From Lonicera japonica (taxonomy: Eukaryota; Streptophyta; Magnoliopsida; Dipsacales; Caprifoliaceae), in contig CM038464.1 of the NCBI GenBank assembly GCA_021464415.1, positions 55,045,328 through 55,109,327 on the forward strand: 64,000 bases of DNA, in the 5' to 3' direction. Under the pieces are notes generated by a model. That model saw only the letters and a list, made by a program, of their open reading frames with translations, did no database searches and was not told the origin of the DNA. The position numbers and the translations under genes are program-made. Positions 25,601 through 35,845 of the stretch are shown here, one piece after another; position 1 is the first letter of the stretch, and every line of letters starts with the position of its first letter.

Positions 25601-28600
25601 AAGTAGAGCCTCATTTCTTTTCAATAAGTTTCCTACTCCCAAACCCCCGCTCTTTTTTTATTTCGAAACCACATCCCAACTCACCAAGTGACTCCCTTTC
25701 CCCTCTCCCTTTCCTTCCCAAAAGAAGTCTCTCATTAACTTTTCCAGAATTAAAGCTGGTTTGTTAGGGATTCTAAAATGAGAAAAAAAGTAAATTGGAA
25801 TACTACCCAAAACTGCTTGTAACAAAACCAACCTTCCCCCCCTAGATAAGCACCCTTGGTGCCAACCTTCCACTCTTTTAGCTACTCTTTCAATGACAGG
25901 ATTCCAAAAGGCCATACTAGACGGATTACCGCCCAATGGGAGCCCAAGCTAGTTAAGAGGCCAAGAGCCACAACTACATCCCAACTGAGATGCAATACCT
26001 GCTAATCTATCTTCTTCTATATTCAGTCCGACAACTGAACTCTTAGCCATTTTAACTTTCAGCCCCGAAACAAACGAGAACAGCTTAACGACCCCCACCA
26101 GATTTTTAATGCAATTATCATTGTTGGAAACAAAGAAAATGCTATCGTCCGTAAATTGTAAATGTGAAATTCTCACTTTTTTCCTACCAATTTCAAAACC
26201 TTCAATCAAATTACTTTTGGAAGCTCTCTTCATCAATTTACTAAGAACATCAGCCACTATAATAAACAAAAACAGAGACAGAGGGTCTCCTTGCCTAACC
26301 CCTCTCGAAGCACCAAAAAGACCTCTAGGTTTCTCATTGATAATGACCAAAAAATTAACCAACGAGATACATCCTTTGATCCAGAATCTCCACTTGTTAC
26401 CAAATCCTTTTTTTCCAACATAAAGTCCAAGAATTCCCAACTAATATGATCATATGCTTTTTCAAAATCAATCTTGAGCACTATACCTTCCTTCTTCTTT
26501 GCCCTATACTTCTCAACCACCTCATGTGCAATCAAAACCATATCCAGTATTTGTCTTCCTTGAACAAACGCACCTTGGGATAAGTCTATAGTTTCCCCTA
26601 GCGCTCTTTTGAGTCTCAAAAAAGAACTTTAGCCATAACCTTGTATAAAGAAATAACAAGGCTGATTGGACGAAAATCCTTGATGGACATGGAATTTTTT
26701 TTGGAATTAAGCAAATAAATGTGGCGTTCGTTCTGGCATTAACCACCCCATTCTCATAAAATTCCCGAAACACCCCCATAATATCATTCTTAATGAATTC
26801 CCACCCCTCTTGTAACGCGGCCATCGAAAATCAATTGGGACCCGGTGCTTTGTCACCATCACAATCAAAGAGAGCTTTTCTAACTTTTTCCCCCTCGAAA
26901 GGTTTTTCCAAGAGTTCATTTGTCCCCCTACATATACGAGCCCAATCCAATCCTTCAACCCCAAATTTACTATCTTCCTCACCATTATATAACTTCTCAA
27001 AGAAACTCAGGATTTCTTTCTCGATTTCCTCTTGTAACCCGCACCATTAGTTAGTAAAACTACTGACATTATGACATAGAGCTTTTATAGTGAACTAGTC
27101 CTACTAGAATTTGTACCCTGCAAAAACGCTTGGTATAATAGATAGATTATGTATCTGAAGCCTTCTAAATGGAGGACTCCTAAATTCAATCAATTTACTC
27201 CACTACTTGTTCTCTAAACGTATTTTGCTCTCCTAGTCCCACGATTCTCATGATAAATTCGGAACATTAGAGTCACCCTTCAAGATCGTGAACATTTCCC
27301 GTCAAACAATCCAAAACATAATTTGCTACAACGGAAGCGAATTATGGTAACCCTGGTTATACTATGTTGAAACCACTAATCAATTCAACACCAAGTGACA
27401 CACTTTTCTAACTGATAGTTCTTGTGAACAACTTTCTTTCAACAATTTCATTAGTCGAGAAGGATCATTCATTAAACAGTGTGTTTTGATACCCAGTTGA
27501 AAGAAAGAATGGCCATATTCTTGCAAATGATCACCTAAATAAATTCTGGCAGATGCAGTTCTTATTGCAGCATCTCTTTTGAAAAGAAAAGCTTATTGAG
27601 TTCAACAGTAAATTCCATTTTGAGATGATGTCTTATAATAAGGATCCTTTTCTGTCTCCCTAGAAGTGTTCGGGTGTCGTGCTAATTAAGTCCGAATTGT
27701 GATCAACTTGACCTATTTCTTCTAAGCACGTTTTGTTTAGATACACTTGTACTAAAAAAGGTACTGATGCTATAGCCCTACCCTGCATATTGCCAATGCG
27801 ACTTCTTTTGTTTCTTAATATTCTAACAAGAGATGTCAGTTTAAGGAATCCCTCAAAAACTTGCCTGTCCAACACCAATCCAACAGTTGAGCATGTCCTT
27901 CCATCTGATCCAACAGCGCTATCAAAGTAGTACCCCATCCTCCTTAAAGTCTGTAGATCCAATTATCCCATCTGCCTCTAGTTTTGACCTGCCTATTGTT
28001 ATCCATAATCAACAGTTCTTTATTGAATATATGCCCTAAATAGGTCCTCTGTCACCGTTCCCACGTCTTACGGGTAGTCCGTTTCTCCCTCTGTTTAGAT
28101 GAGAGCGACATGCACTCAGATTCTTGGTTGCCATTGGATTTTCACAGTAAAAAAAAATCTCGTGAGTCTAGATGATTAAAAGGCGCATCTTCGGCTAAAG
28201 GGTTCGTACAAACTTATTGTTTTAACTAGACTGAGGCTACTTCTATCCCTAAGCTGAATTCAATGTCTTACTACTTACTCTGTCCCAAAATATGTGTCCA
28301 TGTCTGATATTCACACTTTTTCGCATATATACTAATTTCAACAAAAAAACAATCGATCAGAAACGAAGCTTATATTGATACGTACTAATTTTAAAAACTG
28401 AACTTTTTTACTATCGTAAGTTTGGCACATCGATTACAGCCCAAAAAATGAAAATTTGGTTCTTAATTTGGGGCATCCCAAAAATAGAATAGAGCTACAT
28501 GCACTCATATTCTTGGTTGCCGTTGGATTTTCACAGTAAAACAAAATCTTGATGAGTCTAGATGGTTAAAAGGCGCATCTTGTGGCTAAAAGAGTTCACA

Positions 28601-31565
28601 CAACCTCATGGTTTTAACTAGACTGAGGCAAATCCTGTGCCTAAGCTGAATTCAATATGTCTTACTACTTGCTCCATCCCAAAATAAGTGTCCATGTCTG
28701 ATATTCGCACTTTTTCACATATACACTAATTTCAAAAATATCAATGTATAAAACGGAACTTTAACTATCGTAAGTTTGGTACATTGATTACGCCCCAAAA
28801 AAATGAAAATTCGTTTCTTAATTTGGGGCATCCCAAAAATAGAATATAACACTCTTGAAATCATGAGAGAGAACGTTTAGACTTAATTCAATGGAAGGCA
28901 TGTCGATATTCCACAGGTGAGAGAAGTTATACACTCTTTGACATCCTGAGAGATACATGATACCCTTGGAAGCAAAACGATCTCTACCCAAATGAAAATC
29001 AAGGAGAGAATGATGATTATCATGATTTATCTTGGCAACATGGTTGATGGTCCATATAGAAGACTCATAGGTTGACTGATTTTTGCAAGGCCTCAATTAA
29101 TAATTATGTTGCTCTTGGCAGTGGAGGAGATTCTGTTTCATGGGATTCCACGTCTTCAGGAATCTTAATGATAAGAGCTACAGGAGTGCACTATAGGATT
29201 TTACCTATTTCTTTGTTCTTGGCCCATGATAATCGGGTTTTAGTTGGACTCCTCAGGTGTTCTCTCATTCGCTCATATATTGAGTTTTCTCCCTTTCATC
29301 ACCTTTTCCACTAGCTACCTTTATTTGGAATTCTAAGGTCCCTTCCAAGGTTAAGGCTTTTATGTGGTCTTTGGCTCTCAAAATGCTTAATAATAACAAT
29401 CTCCTTAAAAGGCATCCATATAAGGCTTTGTCTCCTAATGTGTGGTCTGGCTGTGGAATCTCATCCTCGTTTGTTCTTACCTCGCACAAGTACTTGGAGG
29501 TTTTGGTCGAAGTTGTTTCGGGTGCTTGGTGAAGATTTGATTTGTCTAGATTCAACTCAATTGTTATGTTTGACCGAGTTTTATGCTTTTGGGAGCCATT
29601 CTGATTGTTAGATTTTGTGGCAATTTACTACATTTGCTATCCCCATGGTGGATTTGGTTGGAGAGGAAGACTAGAATTTTTTCAAAATTGCTTCACAAAA
29701 ATTTTTCCACGTACAGTTTTCTATTCGGCATTTTTGTCGGCGACCTCTATGGGAGCTTTCAGGGTATCTATTTTATATATTTGTCCGGATTTGAGAGAAA
29801 TGATTAGCTGATGTAGAGTTCTTTTTGGGTTTGGGGTATTTCCAGTTTCTTTTTCTTTTATGGACATCTAGCCCTCCATCTTTTGCAGCAGGACCTACGG
29901 CAGCCGCCTGTTAGAACATTGATATGGATAACTAACCAACCAAACTACAAGCTCTCCACCTCTTCTTCCTCAATTCCAATGCCCCCACTGAGAAACCCCC
30001 CAAATCCAACAACAAACACCTTTTCTACCCTCTCTTCCCCATTAAACAACAACTAGGCCACTATCTATAGCAAAGGGAATTATGAATAAAACAGGAGCTT
30101 TCAAAAAGAGACTCGAACATCCCCAGGCCTCTGAAACTCATTCTTCGATCTCTTCCAAGTTCCAAAGATCCCCATTTAAGGAACCCACAAAACACAATAT
30201 GAGAAAAATCCCTCCTGTTAACCGTATCCGTATGCTTTTGTATCTACAAGACATTTTTATTGCTTTTGCTAGTTTCTTCATTTCTCTTGCCATGTAAATG
30301 GTTGGTTGTGACCCCTTCGGCACTTTCTTTGGACAATTATAATTACAAGGCGGTAGGAGGGGAGAGAGAGATTGTAGAGAACCGTAAATTTTGTATGAAG
30401 GCCAGCATGGTGGTTAAAGATCAATAAATCTTTTTAGGAATAAGTAACAAAAACAACCGTGAGTTGTGCACTAATGTCTAATATAAGGCCTGACACCCCC
30501 ATCAGTGCAACTTAGTAAGATAAACTGATTATCTGTTAACAATCTGAAACTCATTGATCCAAGTACTAACAGATTTCAACTTACGGTCCTAGTTTGGTAA
30601 TTCTAGCCCATATAAGTAGTGGCAATGTTCTTTCAATGACAACAAGCATTCTGTGTCATTACATTTTCTTTTTGGTTATGCAATGATGTCTATTATGGGA
30701 AAGTAAGTTGTTTAGTTTTCCACTTTTCCTATAATGTGGTTGTCGGTTCACATCCTCACGAGGTCGCATCCATGATGAATTGCAGTACATCCTTTGGACG
30801 TGCATTGCCACTTGTTTGGTTCAAGATTTTGTTCTTTCCCATAAAGAGAAAATTGGTTTTTTTTTTTTACTTTCTAAGTTTGCGCTTCAACAAAGAATGG
30901 GATCCTAAGATATATCATGCAACCTCTCCACGTGAATAATACATGAGCATAACAACTTAAGACAACGGAATGCACAAAAACGCGAACATTTATTCAATTT
31001 TTTGTTCACTTAATTGACCCTACCAGACAAATTGGCATAACTTCCTGGCTCCACCCCAAAATGTTGTGCAAGCAAATGCGCATTAAAAGCAAATAAAAAG
31101 CTCAGATATCAAACAAATTCTGAATTCATGTATCATTAAGTTACAATACAACACTTGGAAAAATATGTCGTGTATTTTAAGCATAAAATAGTCGATACAA
31201 TATGTTTGCATTAAAAAACTAATAAAATCACCATTTAGAGTCCAATAAAATCAAAGAAAAAAAAATTAAGTATTCAACAAAGGGGTCGTAATAACCAATG
31301 CACTGCACTGCACTGATGCGATGTAATCTCAATCACTTCTTTGAGTCCCAATCAAGAATCTCTAGAATCATTAATTATATAATTTTTTGGGGCAAATAAA
31401 GAAAAGAAAAGAAAAAAGGTGAAGAAAATGATTATTAGGGCTAAAAGTCACTGACCCGTAGGTTCCTTCACCAATCTGTTCCAATTTCTCGAAGCAGTCT
31501 ACGCTTCTAGACCCCCATGACGGCGCCTCTTCCAGATTTAACTGACCGTAAACCGCCCCAGCCAT
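13692..31565 (-). CDS. CDKC: Cyclin-dependent kinase C (CDKC;1/CDKC;2-like), 12 exons, complete
   Basis: Minus-strand exons in order: 31456-31565, 22652-22733, 22446-22536, 22316-22345, 22042-22154, 21867-21939, 21645-21765, 20820-20937, 19194-19333, 19037-19094, 14934-15004, 13692-14223. All introns are GT-AG and the phases agree, giving 512 residues and TGA; plant CDKCs are about 510. The kinase pairs with cyclin T and phosphorylates the RNA polymerase II C-terminal domain in the nucleus (P-TEFb role, known for the family). Visible motifs: glycine loop GEGTYG (32-37), Lys54 in VALKK, PITAIRE (66-72, the cyclin-contact helix), HRDIKG (162-167, catalytic Asp164), DFG (182-184), activation loop [14 protein letters not shown] with Thr198. 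From about residue 336 the tail is Gln/Pro/Gly-rich ([12 protein letters not shown], then Gly/Pro/Tyr repeats), typical of CDKC. The gene is long because of transposon-filled introns. CDKC;1 and CDKC;2 cannot be told apart here. Confidence 0.95.
14224..14933 (-). other. Last intron of CDKC (between exons 11 and 12)
   Basis: The intron contains two diverged direct copies of a motif reading ATACGTGGGTTGTGA / ATATGTGGGTTATGA, near 14437 and 14736, about 300 bp apart. They may be remains of a small repeat. No gene is seen. Confidence 0.4.
15005..16539 (-). other. CDKC intron 10, part next to exon 11
   Basis: No coding sequence is supported. Around 15158-15240 a CCCTCCGTCTCAAAAA motif and facing AT-rich sequence resemble the end of a Stowaway/mariner-type MITE, but no matching second end was found. 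The rest is unassigned. Confidence 0.35.
16540..17500 (-). pseudogene. Degenerate LINE (L1-type) remnant in CDKC intron 10
   Basis: The part at about 16540-16870 is clearly similar to the 3' end of the LINE at 24372-24740, sharing CCAATGGATGAGGAATCCAT and CTCTAGCCCATAGCCCA words. Further on (about 17290-17450) minus-strand translation shows fragments of the reverse transcriptase region, such as TQGAFVR and VEEYR...FKIDF. The piece between is missing or scrambled, so the copy is internally deleted and broken. It has the same orientation as CDKC. Confidence 0.7.
17501..18770 (-). other. CDKC intron 10, middle part
   Basis: A segment starting near 17799 (GTAGGGCTGTAAAATGAACC) resembles a dispersed plant repeat that carries 'CTCGAGCTTG' words, but its ends could not be fixed. 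The rest is AT-rich with nothing recognised. Confidence 0.35.
18774..18997. mobile_element. Diverged Tourist/Harbinger-like MITE in CDKC intron 10
   Basis: The left end GGTTGCGTTTGATTAAA faces a right end that is the reverse complement of GTGTCCGTTTGATAGAA. The inverted repeats continue inward for about 75 bp (GTTGGAAAATGATTGAAAAC on the left), leaving a short centre. Flanking trinucleotides are TTA on the left and ATA on the right, so the target duplication has one mismatch. The TIR resembles that of the MITE at 5834-6115, but the body differs. Confidence 0.65.
19334..20200 (-). other. CDKC intron 8, part before the foldback element
   Basis: This AT-rich stretch has a GAAGAA-type purine run near 19590-19620. 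No gene and no element ends were recognised. Confidence 0.4.
20201..20695. mobile_element. Foldback DNA element in CDKC intron 8
   Basis: The 495-bp stretch begins TGTTCTAAAAATCGGGCCTA and ends with the reverse complement of TGTTCTAAAAATCGCTAGGC. Just inside the left end lie several variants of CTAGGCG/TTAGGCGG. Flanks are similar (AAATCACACCAG left, AAGAATCACACTAC right) and may be a decayed target duplication. There is no coding content. Confidence 0.6.
21049..21609. mobile_element. Foldback DNA element in CDKC intron 7
   Basis: The left end GAGTAAACCACACATATGGC and the right end (reverse complement of GAGTAAATTAGGCATATGCC) are inverted repeats, both followed inward by CCCCCTAAA. The middle has further mirrored text (TTTCATTTTGCCC against GGGCAAAATGAAA). 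No transposase was found and no target duplication is clear. It fills most of intron 7, between exons ending at 21645 and 20937. Confidence 0.6.
22734..24371 (-). other. CDKC intron 1, part next to exon 2
   Basis: About 90 bp at 23244-23330 is repeated at about 23352-23440, including CTCATCC, CTAACTA and GGGCACCTAAAGA words. The copies are separated by CT/C runs and followed by GT and CT microsatellites (about 23436-23462). No gene is seen. Confidence 0.5.
24372..27048 (-). pseudogene. 5'-truncated, broken LINE-1 type retrotransposon in CDKC intron 1
   Basis: Minus-strand translation gives pieces of a LINE ORF2 in the correct order. The start of the reverse transcriptase region is at about 26780-27048. 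The RT core follows at about 25950-26620, with [29 protein letters not shown] and FTDDSIFF at the catalytic FADD position. A zf-RVT domain lies at 24849-25304 (W.....[31 protein letters not shown]), and a terminal tryptophan-rich tail at 24537-24842 ([10 protein letters not shown]). Frameshifts and stops separate the pieces. The endonuclease half and ORF1 are missing. The 3' end at about 24372-24395 reads as an A-rich tail on the minus strand. It has the same orientation as CDKC and is surely not part of its mRNA. Confidence 0.85.
27049..28101 (-). other. CDKC intron 1, middle part
   Basis: A minus-strand open frame at 27660-27962 (100 codons) has no family I recognise. No other element boundary is seen. 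Confidence 0.35.
28102..28846. repeat. Tandem duplication of about 390 bp in CDKC intron 1
   Basis: Copy 1 (28102-28490) and copy 2 (28491-28846) share the same order of words: TGCACTCA, TTCTTGGTTGCC, TTGGATTTTCACAGTAAA, AAAAGGCGCATCTT, TAACTAGACTGAGGC, GTGTCCATGTCTGATATTC, and GGGGCATCCCAAAAATAGAA at the end. Copy 2 lacks a short middle part. Both contain a CCCAAAATA.GTGTCC motif like that of Stowaway-type MITEs. Confidence 0.7.
29080..29890 (+). pseudogene. LINE zf-RVT fragment on the plus strand in CDKC intron 1
   Basis: Plus-strand translation near 29314-29395 gives [20 protein letters not shown], the hallmark of the LINE zf-RVT domain. Near 29640 it gives [14 protein letters not shown], matching the C-terminal tail of LINE ORF2. 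The reading frame is broken. The orientation is opposite to CDKC and to the LINE at 24372-27048, so this is an independent insertion. Confidence 0.7.
29891..31455 (-). other. CDKC intron 1, part next to exon 1
   Basis: Unassigned AT-rich sequence. A CACTG repeat (about 31300-31316) and short T runs are present. I see no gene. Confidence 0.4.
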
Positions 31566-31860
31566 TTCTCCAATTCTCTCTCTATTACTTTTTTCTTTTT
31601 ATTCTTTTCCCTCTAGATTTTGTGATTGGTGATAGAGAGGGCAAATTCAAAAAAAATCAAAGAAACTTTGAGAGGAAAACTATGCAAGTGTGAAGGCGGC
31701 AGTGCGTATCTGTTTCTCAGACACTGGCCTGGGTTAGTTTCGCAATTTAACCGAAACACGAGGGGCTTTATTTTTTATGTTGTTAAAACTTTAGGGCTGC
31801 CGGCTGAATATTAAATTTAGTAATTTTACTCTAAATAAAAATTTAAAATATTATAAATAA
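31566..31860 (-). promoter_or_regulatory. Likely CDKC 5' UTR and proximal promoter
   Basis: This lies directly upstream of the CDKC ATG (31563-31565). On the minus strand the stretch near the ATG is GAGA-rich. The hairpin-rich MITE at 31861-32198 starts 296 bp upstream of the ATG, so the promoter is short or includes that element. The transcription start is not visible. Confidence 0.35.
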
Positions 31861-32198
31861 AGGACGGTGATGTTGGCACTCCCAAAATCTTTTAAAAACA
31901 CTCCCACTTTAATTCGGTCATTCGCAACCGAATAACGTATACGTTATTCGGTTGTGAATGACCGAATATAAACTTGCAAAAATTTGAAAAAACTTGAAAA
32001 TGCCTTACTCGGTTATCAAGAACCGAGTATAAAATTTAAAAAAATTTGAAAATGCCTTATTCGGTTGTCAAGAACCGAGTATATAGACTTATATTCGGTC
32101 CTCAACAACCGAATAATAGACACTTTACTCGGTTGCGAATGACCGAATTAAAGTGGGAGTGTTACCAAGTGTTTTTGGGGTGCCAACATCACTACCCT
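31861..32198. mobile_element. Small hairpin-rich foldback MITE upstream of CDKC
   Basis: The 338-bp element has inverted ends: AGGACGGTGATGTTGGCACT on the left and the reverse complement of AGGGTAGTGATGTTGGCACC on the right. AAATAA flanks both sides (31855-31860 and 32199-32204). The long terminal repeats continue through ACACTCCCACTTTAATTCGG. The interior is mostly six short hairpins of the pattern TCGGTY-(5-8 nt)-ACCGA, at about 31916, 31944, 32009, 32060, 32092 and 32130. There is no coding sequence. Confidence 0.75.
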
Positions 32199-32746
32199 AA
32201 ATAAATGTGATAGTAGAAGTTATTATTTTTATTGTTAAAGCTTGAAGCGAAATTTAATAATTTTACGCGTATACGATAATTTATAAGCATATATTAATAG
32301 ATATTGTTACGCAGAGGGTGAGACGATTTGAACCATCGGTTATTACTACACTACATATTTATTTGAGAATGATTGTTAAAAGGATCTTAAAAAAGAAGTA
32401 GATCATTTGTCTTGAAGTACTAAATGAATTAAGGAGACTTTAGCTAAAGAGAATGCTAGATATAGAGATGTTGATGGACTTTAGGTTTTTTGTGGCCACC
32501 GTCATGCGTTTTATTATATGTGTTTGTTTGATAATAAAATAAAAATATATGAATCGTATATATATATATATATTATACTTAATAACTATCTTGATAAATG
32601 TATAAATAAATTATTGAGGCAATTAGGTATAAGGGTTTATTATAATAATAATATAATTATAAAGGATATTTAAAAATTAGCCGTGTAAATTAAGGATACT
32701 GTATAAAAAAGACACTAATACCCTTTCTTTATAATATCGTCTCATT
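32199..32746. other. AT-rich spacer
   Basis: No gene is recognised. It contains an AT dinucleotide run at about 32557-32573. It lies between the hairpin-rich MITE and the palindromic tandem array. Confidence 0.4.
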
Positions 32747-32749
32747 ATG

Positions 32750-33365
32750 ACACTAACAGCAACCAGATGGTGCTAAATGCATTTAGCACCCTCTGGTTAG
32801 GTGCTAAATACATTTACCTAACCAGAAAGTGCTAAATGCATTTAGCACCTCTTGGACAGCAACCACCTCTTGGATAGCAACCAAGAGGTGCTAAATGCAT
32901 TTAGCACCTCCTGGACAGCAATCAGAGGGTGCTAAATGCATTTAGCACCCCTTGAACAGCATCCAGAAGGTGCTAAATGCATTTAGCACCACAATCAGAA
33001 GGTATTAAATGCATTTAACACCCCCTGAACAGCAATTAGAAAGTGCTAAATGAAATTAGTATCACAACCAGAAGTTGCCAGAAGGTGCTAAATGCATTTA
33101 GCACCCCCTGAACAACAACCAGATGGTACTAAATGCAATTAGTACAACAACTAGAAGGTTCTAAATGCATTTAGCATTTCCTAGACAGCAACCAGAAGAT
33201 GCTAAATGCATTTAGCAACCCCTGGATAGCAACCAGAAGGTGTTAAATGCATTTAGCACCCCCTGGACAGCAACCATAAGGCTAACCAGAAGGTGTTAAA
33301 TGCATTTAGCACCTTCTGAATAACAACTAGAAAGTGTGCAACTTGAACAACAAACTAGAAGGTGT
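32750..33365. repeat. Tandem array of 41-bp units, each centred on a palindrome
   Basis: Fourteen units carry TAAATGCATTTA or a variant of it, 11 of them unchanged. Most sit inside the larger palindrome GCTAAATGCATTTAGC. Starts of this core are at 32774, 32805, 32833, 32892, 32933, 32974, 33006, 33047, 33089, 33130, 33162, 33203, 33244 and 33297. Spacing is mostly 41 bp with some 32-bp steps. The linker reads roughly CCTGGACAGCAACCAGAAGG. No reading frame spans it. Confidence 0.85.
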
Positions 33366-33677
33366 TAAAATAGTACCATTATAAAATAGATAACAACAAA
33401 ATTGATGAGATCAACATCCATTCAATTTATTTATATGTATATATATATGGATCGACATAGGGTTCATAGAAGATAAAAAAAAAAAGAGCTACGATCATAT
33501 TGTTTTTAAATCTCGCTGGGCTTTCGAAATTGGTCGATTTCGATAGCAAAACGACCTCTGATCGTCTTAATTTTTCACGTAATTATAATAACTTTGTCTT
33601 CCGAATAACATATCCAAAAATCAGCCAAATCCAACAATTCGATCAAAAGTTATATATATTTTACAATTGTAGATCTA

Positions 33678-33750
33678 GAAAGAAGAAGAAGAAGAAGAAG
33701 AAGAAGAAGAAGAAGACGACGACGACGACGACAATGATGATGATGATGAG
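33678..33750 (+). repeat. Compound trinucleotide microsatellite AAG-GAC-ATG
   Basis: A run of AAG triplets passes into GAC triplets and then into ATG triplets, all in the same three-base register. Confidence 0.95.
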
Positions 33751-34504
33751 AATGGCGCTCAGAGTCAGGCGGTGTTGATGTTGGTGGAAGATGTGAGATT
33801 ATTGGTGAGACTTCTCTTTTCTCTTGTTCTTTGTTTTCTCTCTCTAAACTATGTGTATGTAAGAGAGAATAATATGTCTTTTGTATAATTAGAATAAATG
33901 ATATAGTAGGGTATTTTTGTCCATCAACATTTATCATTTTTCTTAAAATAAATTAATATTATGAAAAGTGTCCTTATTGTAAAACCAAATTATGAAATTA
34001 GTACTAGTTCTCTTTATTAAATATGAGTCTGTCCTTAGAGTTATAAAATATTACAGAGTGAGGCCTTATAACCCATTATCTCTAAATTATTATAAAGATG
34101 ATATTAACTAAAAGAAAATACATTTATTAAAATTATAGAAAAATAAAATGGTGTAATAAGCATAATTTTTATTATATAAAAAAAACACATAAATTAACAT
34201 TTTACTACTACAGTTACTTATAATATAAATTAGTAATTCTACAATTTTACTAGTAAATTATTATAGTAATATTGTACGATAAATCAATAGCTTATATAAA
34301 AAATAATATTCTTGTATGATAAATGTAAATTAACAAACAACTAGTCTTAAAAATTTATACTATTTCAAAAATAAATTATTTTATAATTAATTATATTTAT
34401 ATACAAATTGAATAAGTTTCTCATAACTTTAAGAGAGTTGCATGGATTCTATATTTATATATATGTACGAAGCAATGATATTCAATGGTTCTTTGGGGGA
34501 GGGA
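33751..34504. other. AT-rich DNA, no gene seen
   Basis: The sequence is strongly AT-rich with stop codons in all frames. No element ends were recognised before the solo LTR. Confidence 0.4.
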
Positions 34505-34509
34505 GTTTG

Positions 34510-35840
34510 TGAAAGAGATATGTCCTAGGACTATTCATAGATTATGATTTGTACTTGGATATCTTATGCTTATTGTTATTAATAAAGTTTATTTATTTTA
34601 CTTTATAATCTCTTGTAAATAATATTTATTAATACTAGTTCATCAAGTACGTGACTAGATTGTGGGATGCTAGTAATGTAATAATAATATTGTTTAGATG
34701 CCCCTAATCATGTGTCAATAACCTAGGATCACATTGATATAATGATTAGAGTATGGGTCAGCTGATGACTATGTTCCACAAGTCATGGATATGGAGATAT
34801 CAAGCTGAACATACTGATACTTGTTAGGGAACAAAGTATTGGACTGACCCGCTTTGGGGACACTGCGAGGAGTGTTATATAATGTCATCAGTGATGTTCC
34901 CCATTTGTGATATCGTATTATCCTCAGACCTGAGATCGCCATGGTTATCAACATAGGGATTAGCATGTCAGGCATTATCAAACGTTGCTCTTGACCGAGT
35001 AATTATAAAGATGATGACCGAGCATACTATGAACTATGTAGAGGTATGTGGTTGATCAAGATGGGATTTGTCACTCTCATATATTGAGAGAGATATCGTT
35101 GGGCCCCTTGATAAGTGTAATTAATATTTGCATGGCCATGCACAAATGAGATGTCATTTGTTTTGGATTAATTATACTTAGAGATCAAGAAATAAAGATT
35201 GAACTATACAAGAATGACACTTGCCTAGTCTTGTGTTCAATCTAGATATCGATTGACAAAAGGAGTTAATGTGTGAAATATCAATTTAAGGTTGTGTCGT
35301 TTTTGACCTTTATACCCTTTGGATAATAGTAATGTTTTACTAGAAACCGCTTACTGTTCGTATAATAAAACGGGTTTTAATTGTACGGCCAAAGAGTGTA
35401 AAACCTACAGGGTCGCACACCAAAACGAGTTGGATCAAAACGAATTAAAACGGGCCAAGTTGGACTTGGGCCCAGTTCGTTTGTTGCTTAGGGTTCTCAC
35501 TAGGGTTCCCTTATAAAAGGGAACCTTTGTTCTTCTTGGCCGTCAACGAAATTGAGAGAGGCAAGAAAATTCGAAATAGCAGAGAGAACCCTAGAGGGCG
35601 CTAGTACACCAAGCAAGATCTCATCTCGTTCGTGTGTGCATACCGTAGAGGCGTCGTGTTTTCTACGCTAAGGACGACAACAACAGAAGGATCAGATCCA
35701 TCCTGTTCGTTTCATTGACATCAAATCTCGATTAAGGTATGTCATCTGTCGATTTTATTGAACTGCATAGATCATAGGATTCAATGATTAGTGCGTAAAT
35801 TAGTGTATGCGATGCATGATTACTGCCCTAATTCCTAACA
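34510..35840 (+). mobile_element. Solo LTR, 1331 bp
   Basis: It starts TGAAAGAGATATG and ends TCCTAACA (TG...CA rule). A perfect 5-bp duplication, GTTTG, lies on each side (34505-34509 and 35841-35845). A TATA box (TATAAAAG at 35512-35519) followed by leader-like sequence shows plus orientation. No primer site, tract or coding region adjoins it, so it is a solo LTR left by recombination between two LTRs. The family is not assigned. Confidence 0.85.
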
Positions 35841-35845
35841 GTTTG

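Noticed and set aside
25293..25767. Plus-strand frames of 132 and 68 codons in the LINE region
   Set aside because: The minus strand carries zf-RVT and RT motifs here; the plus frames are mirror readings.
32750..33365. CRISPR-like array
   Set aside because: The repeats are palindromic and the linkers are similar to each other, not unique spacers; this is eukaryotic nuclear DNA.
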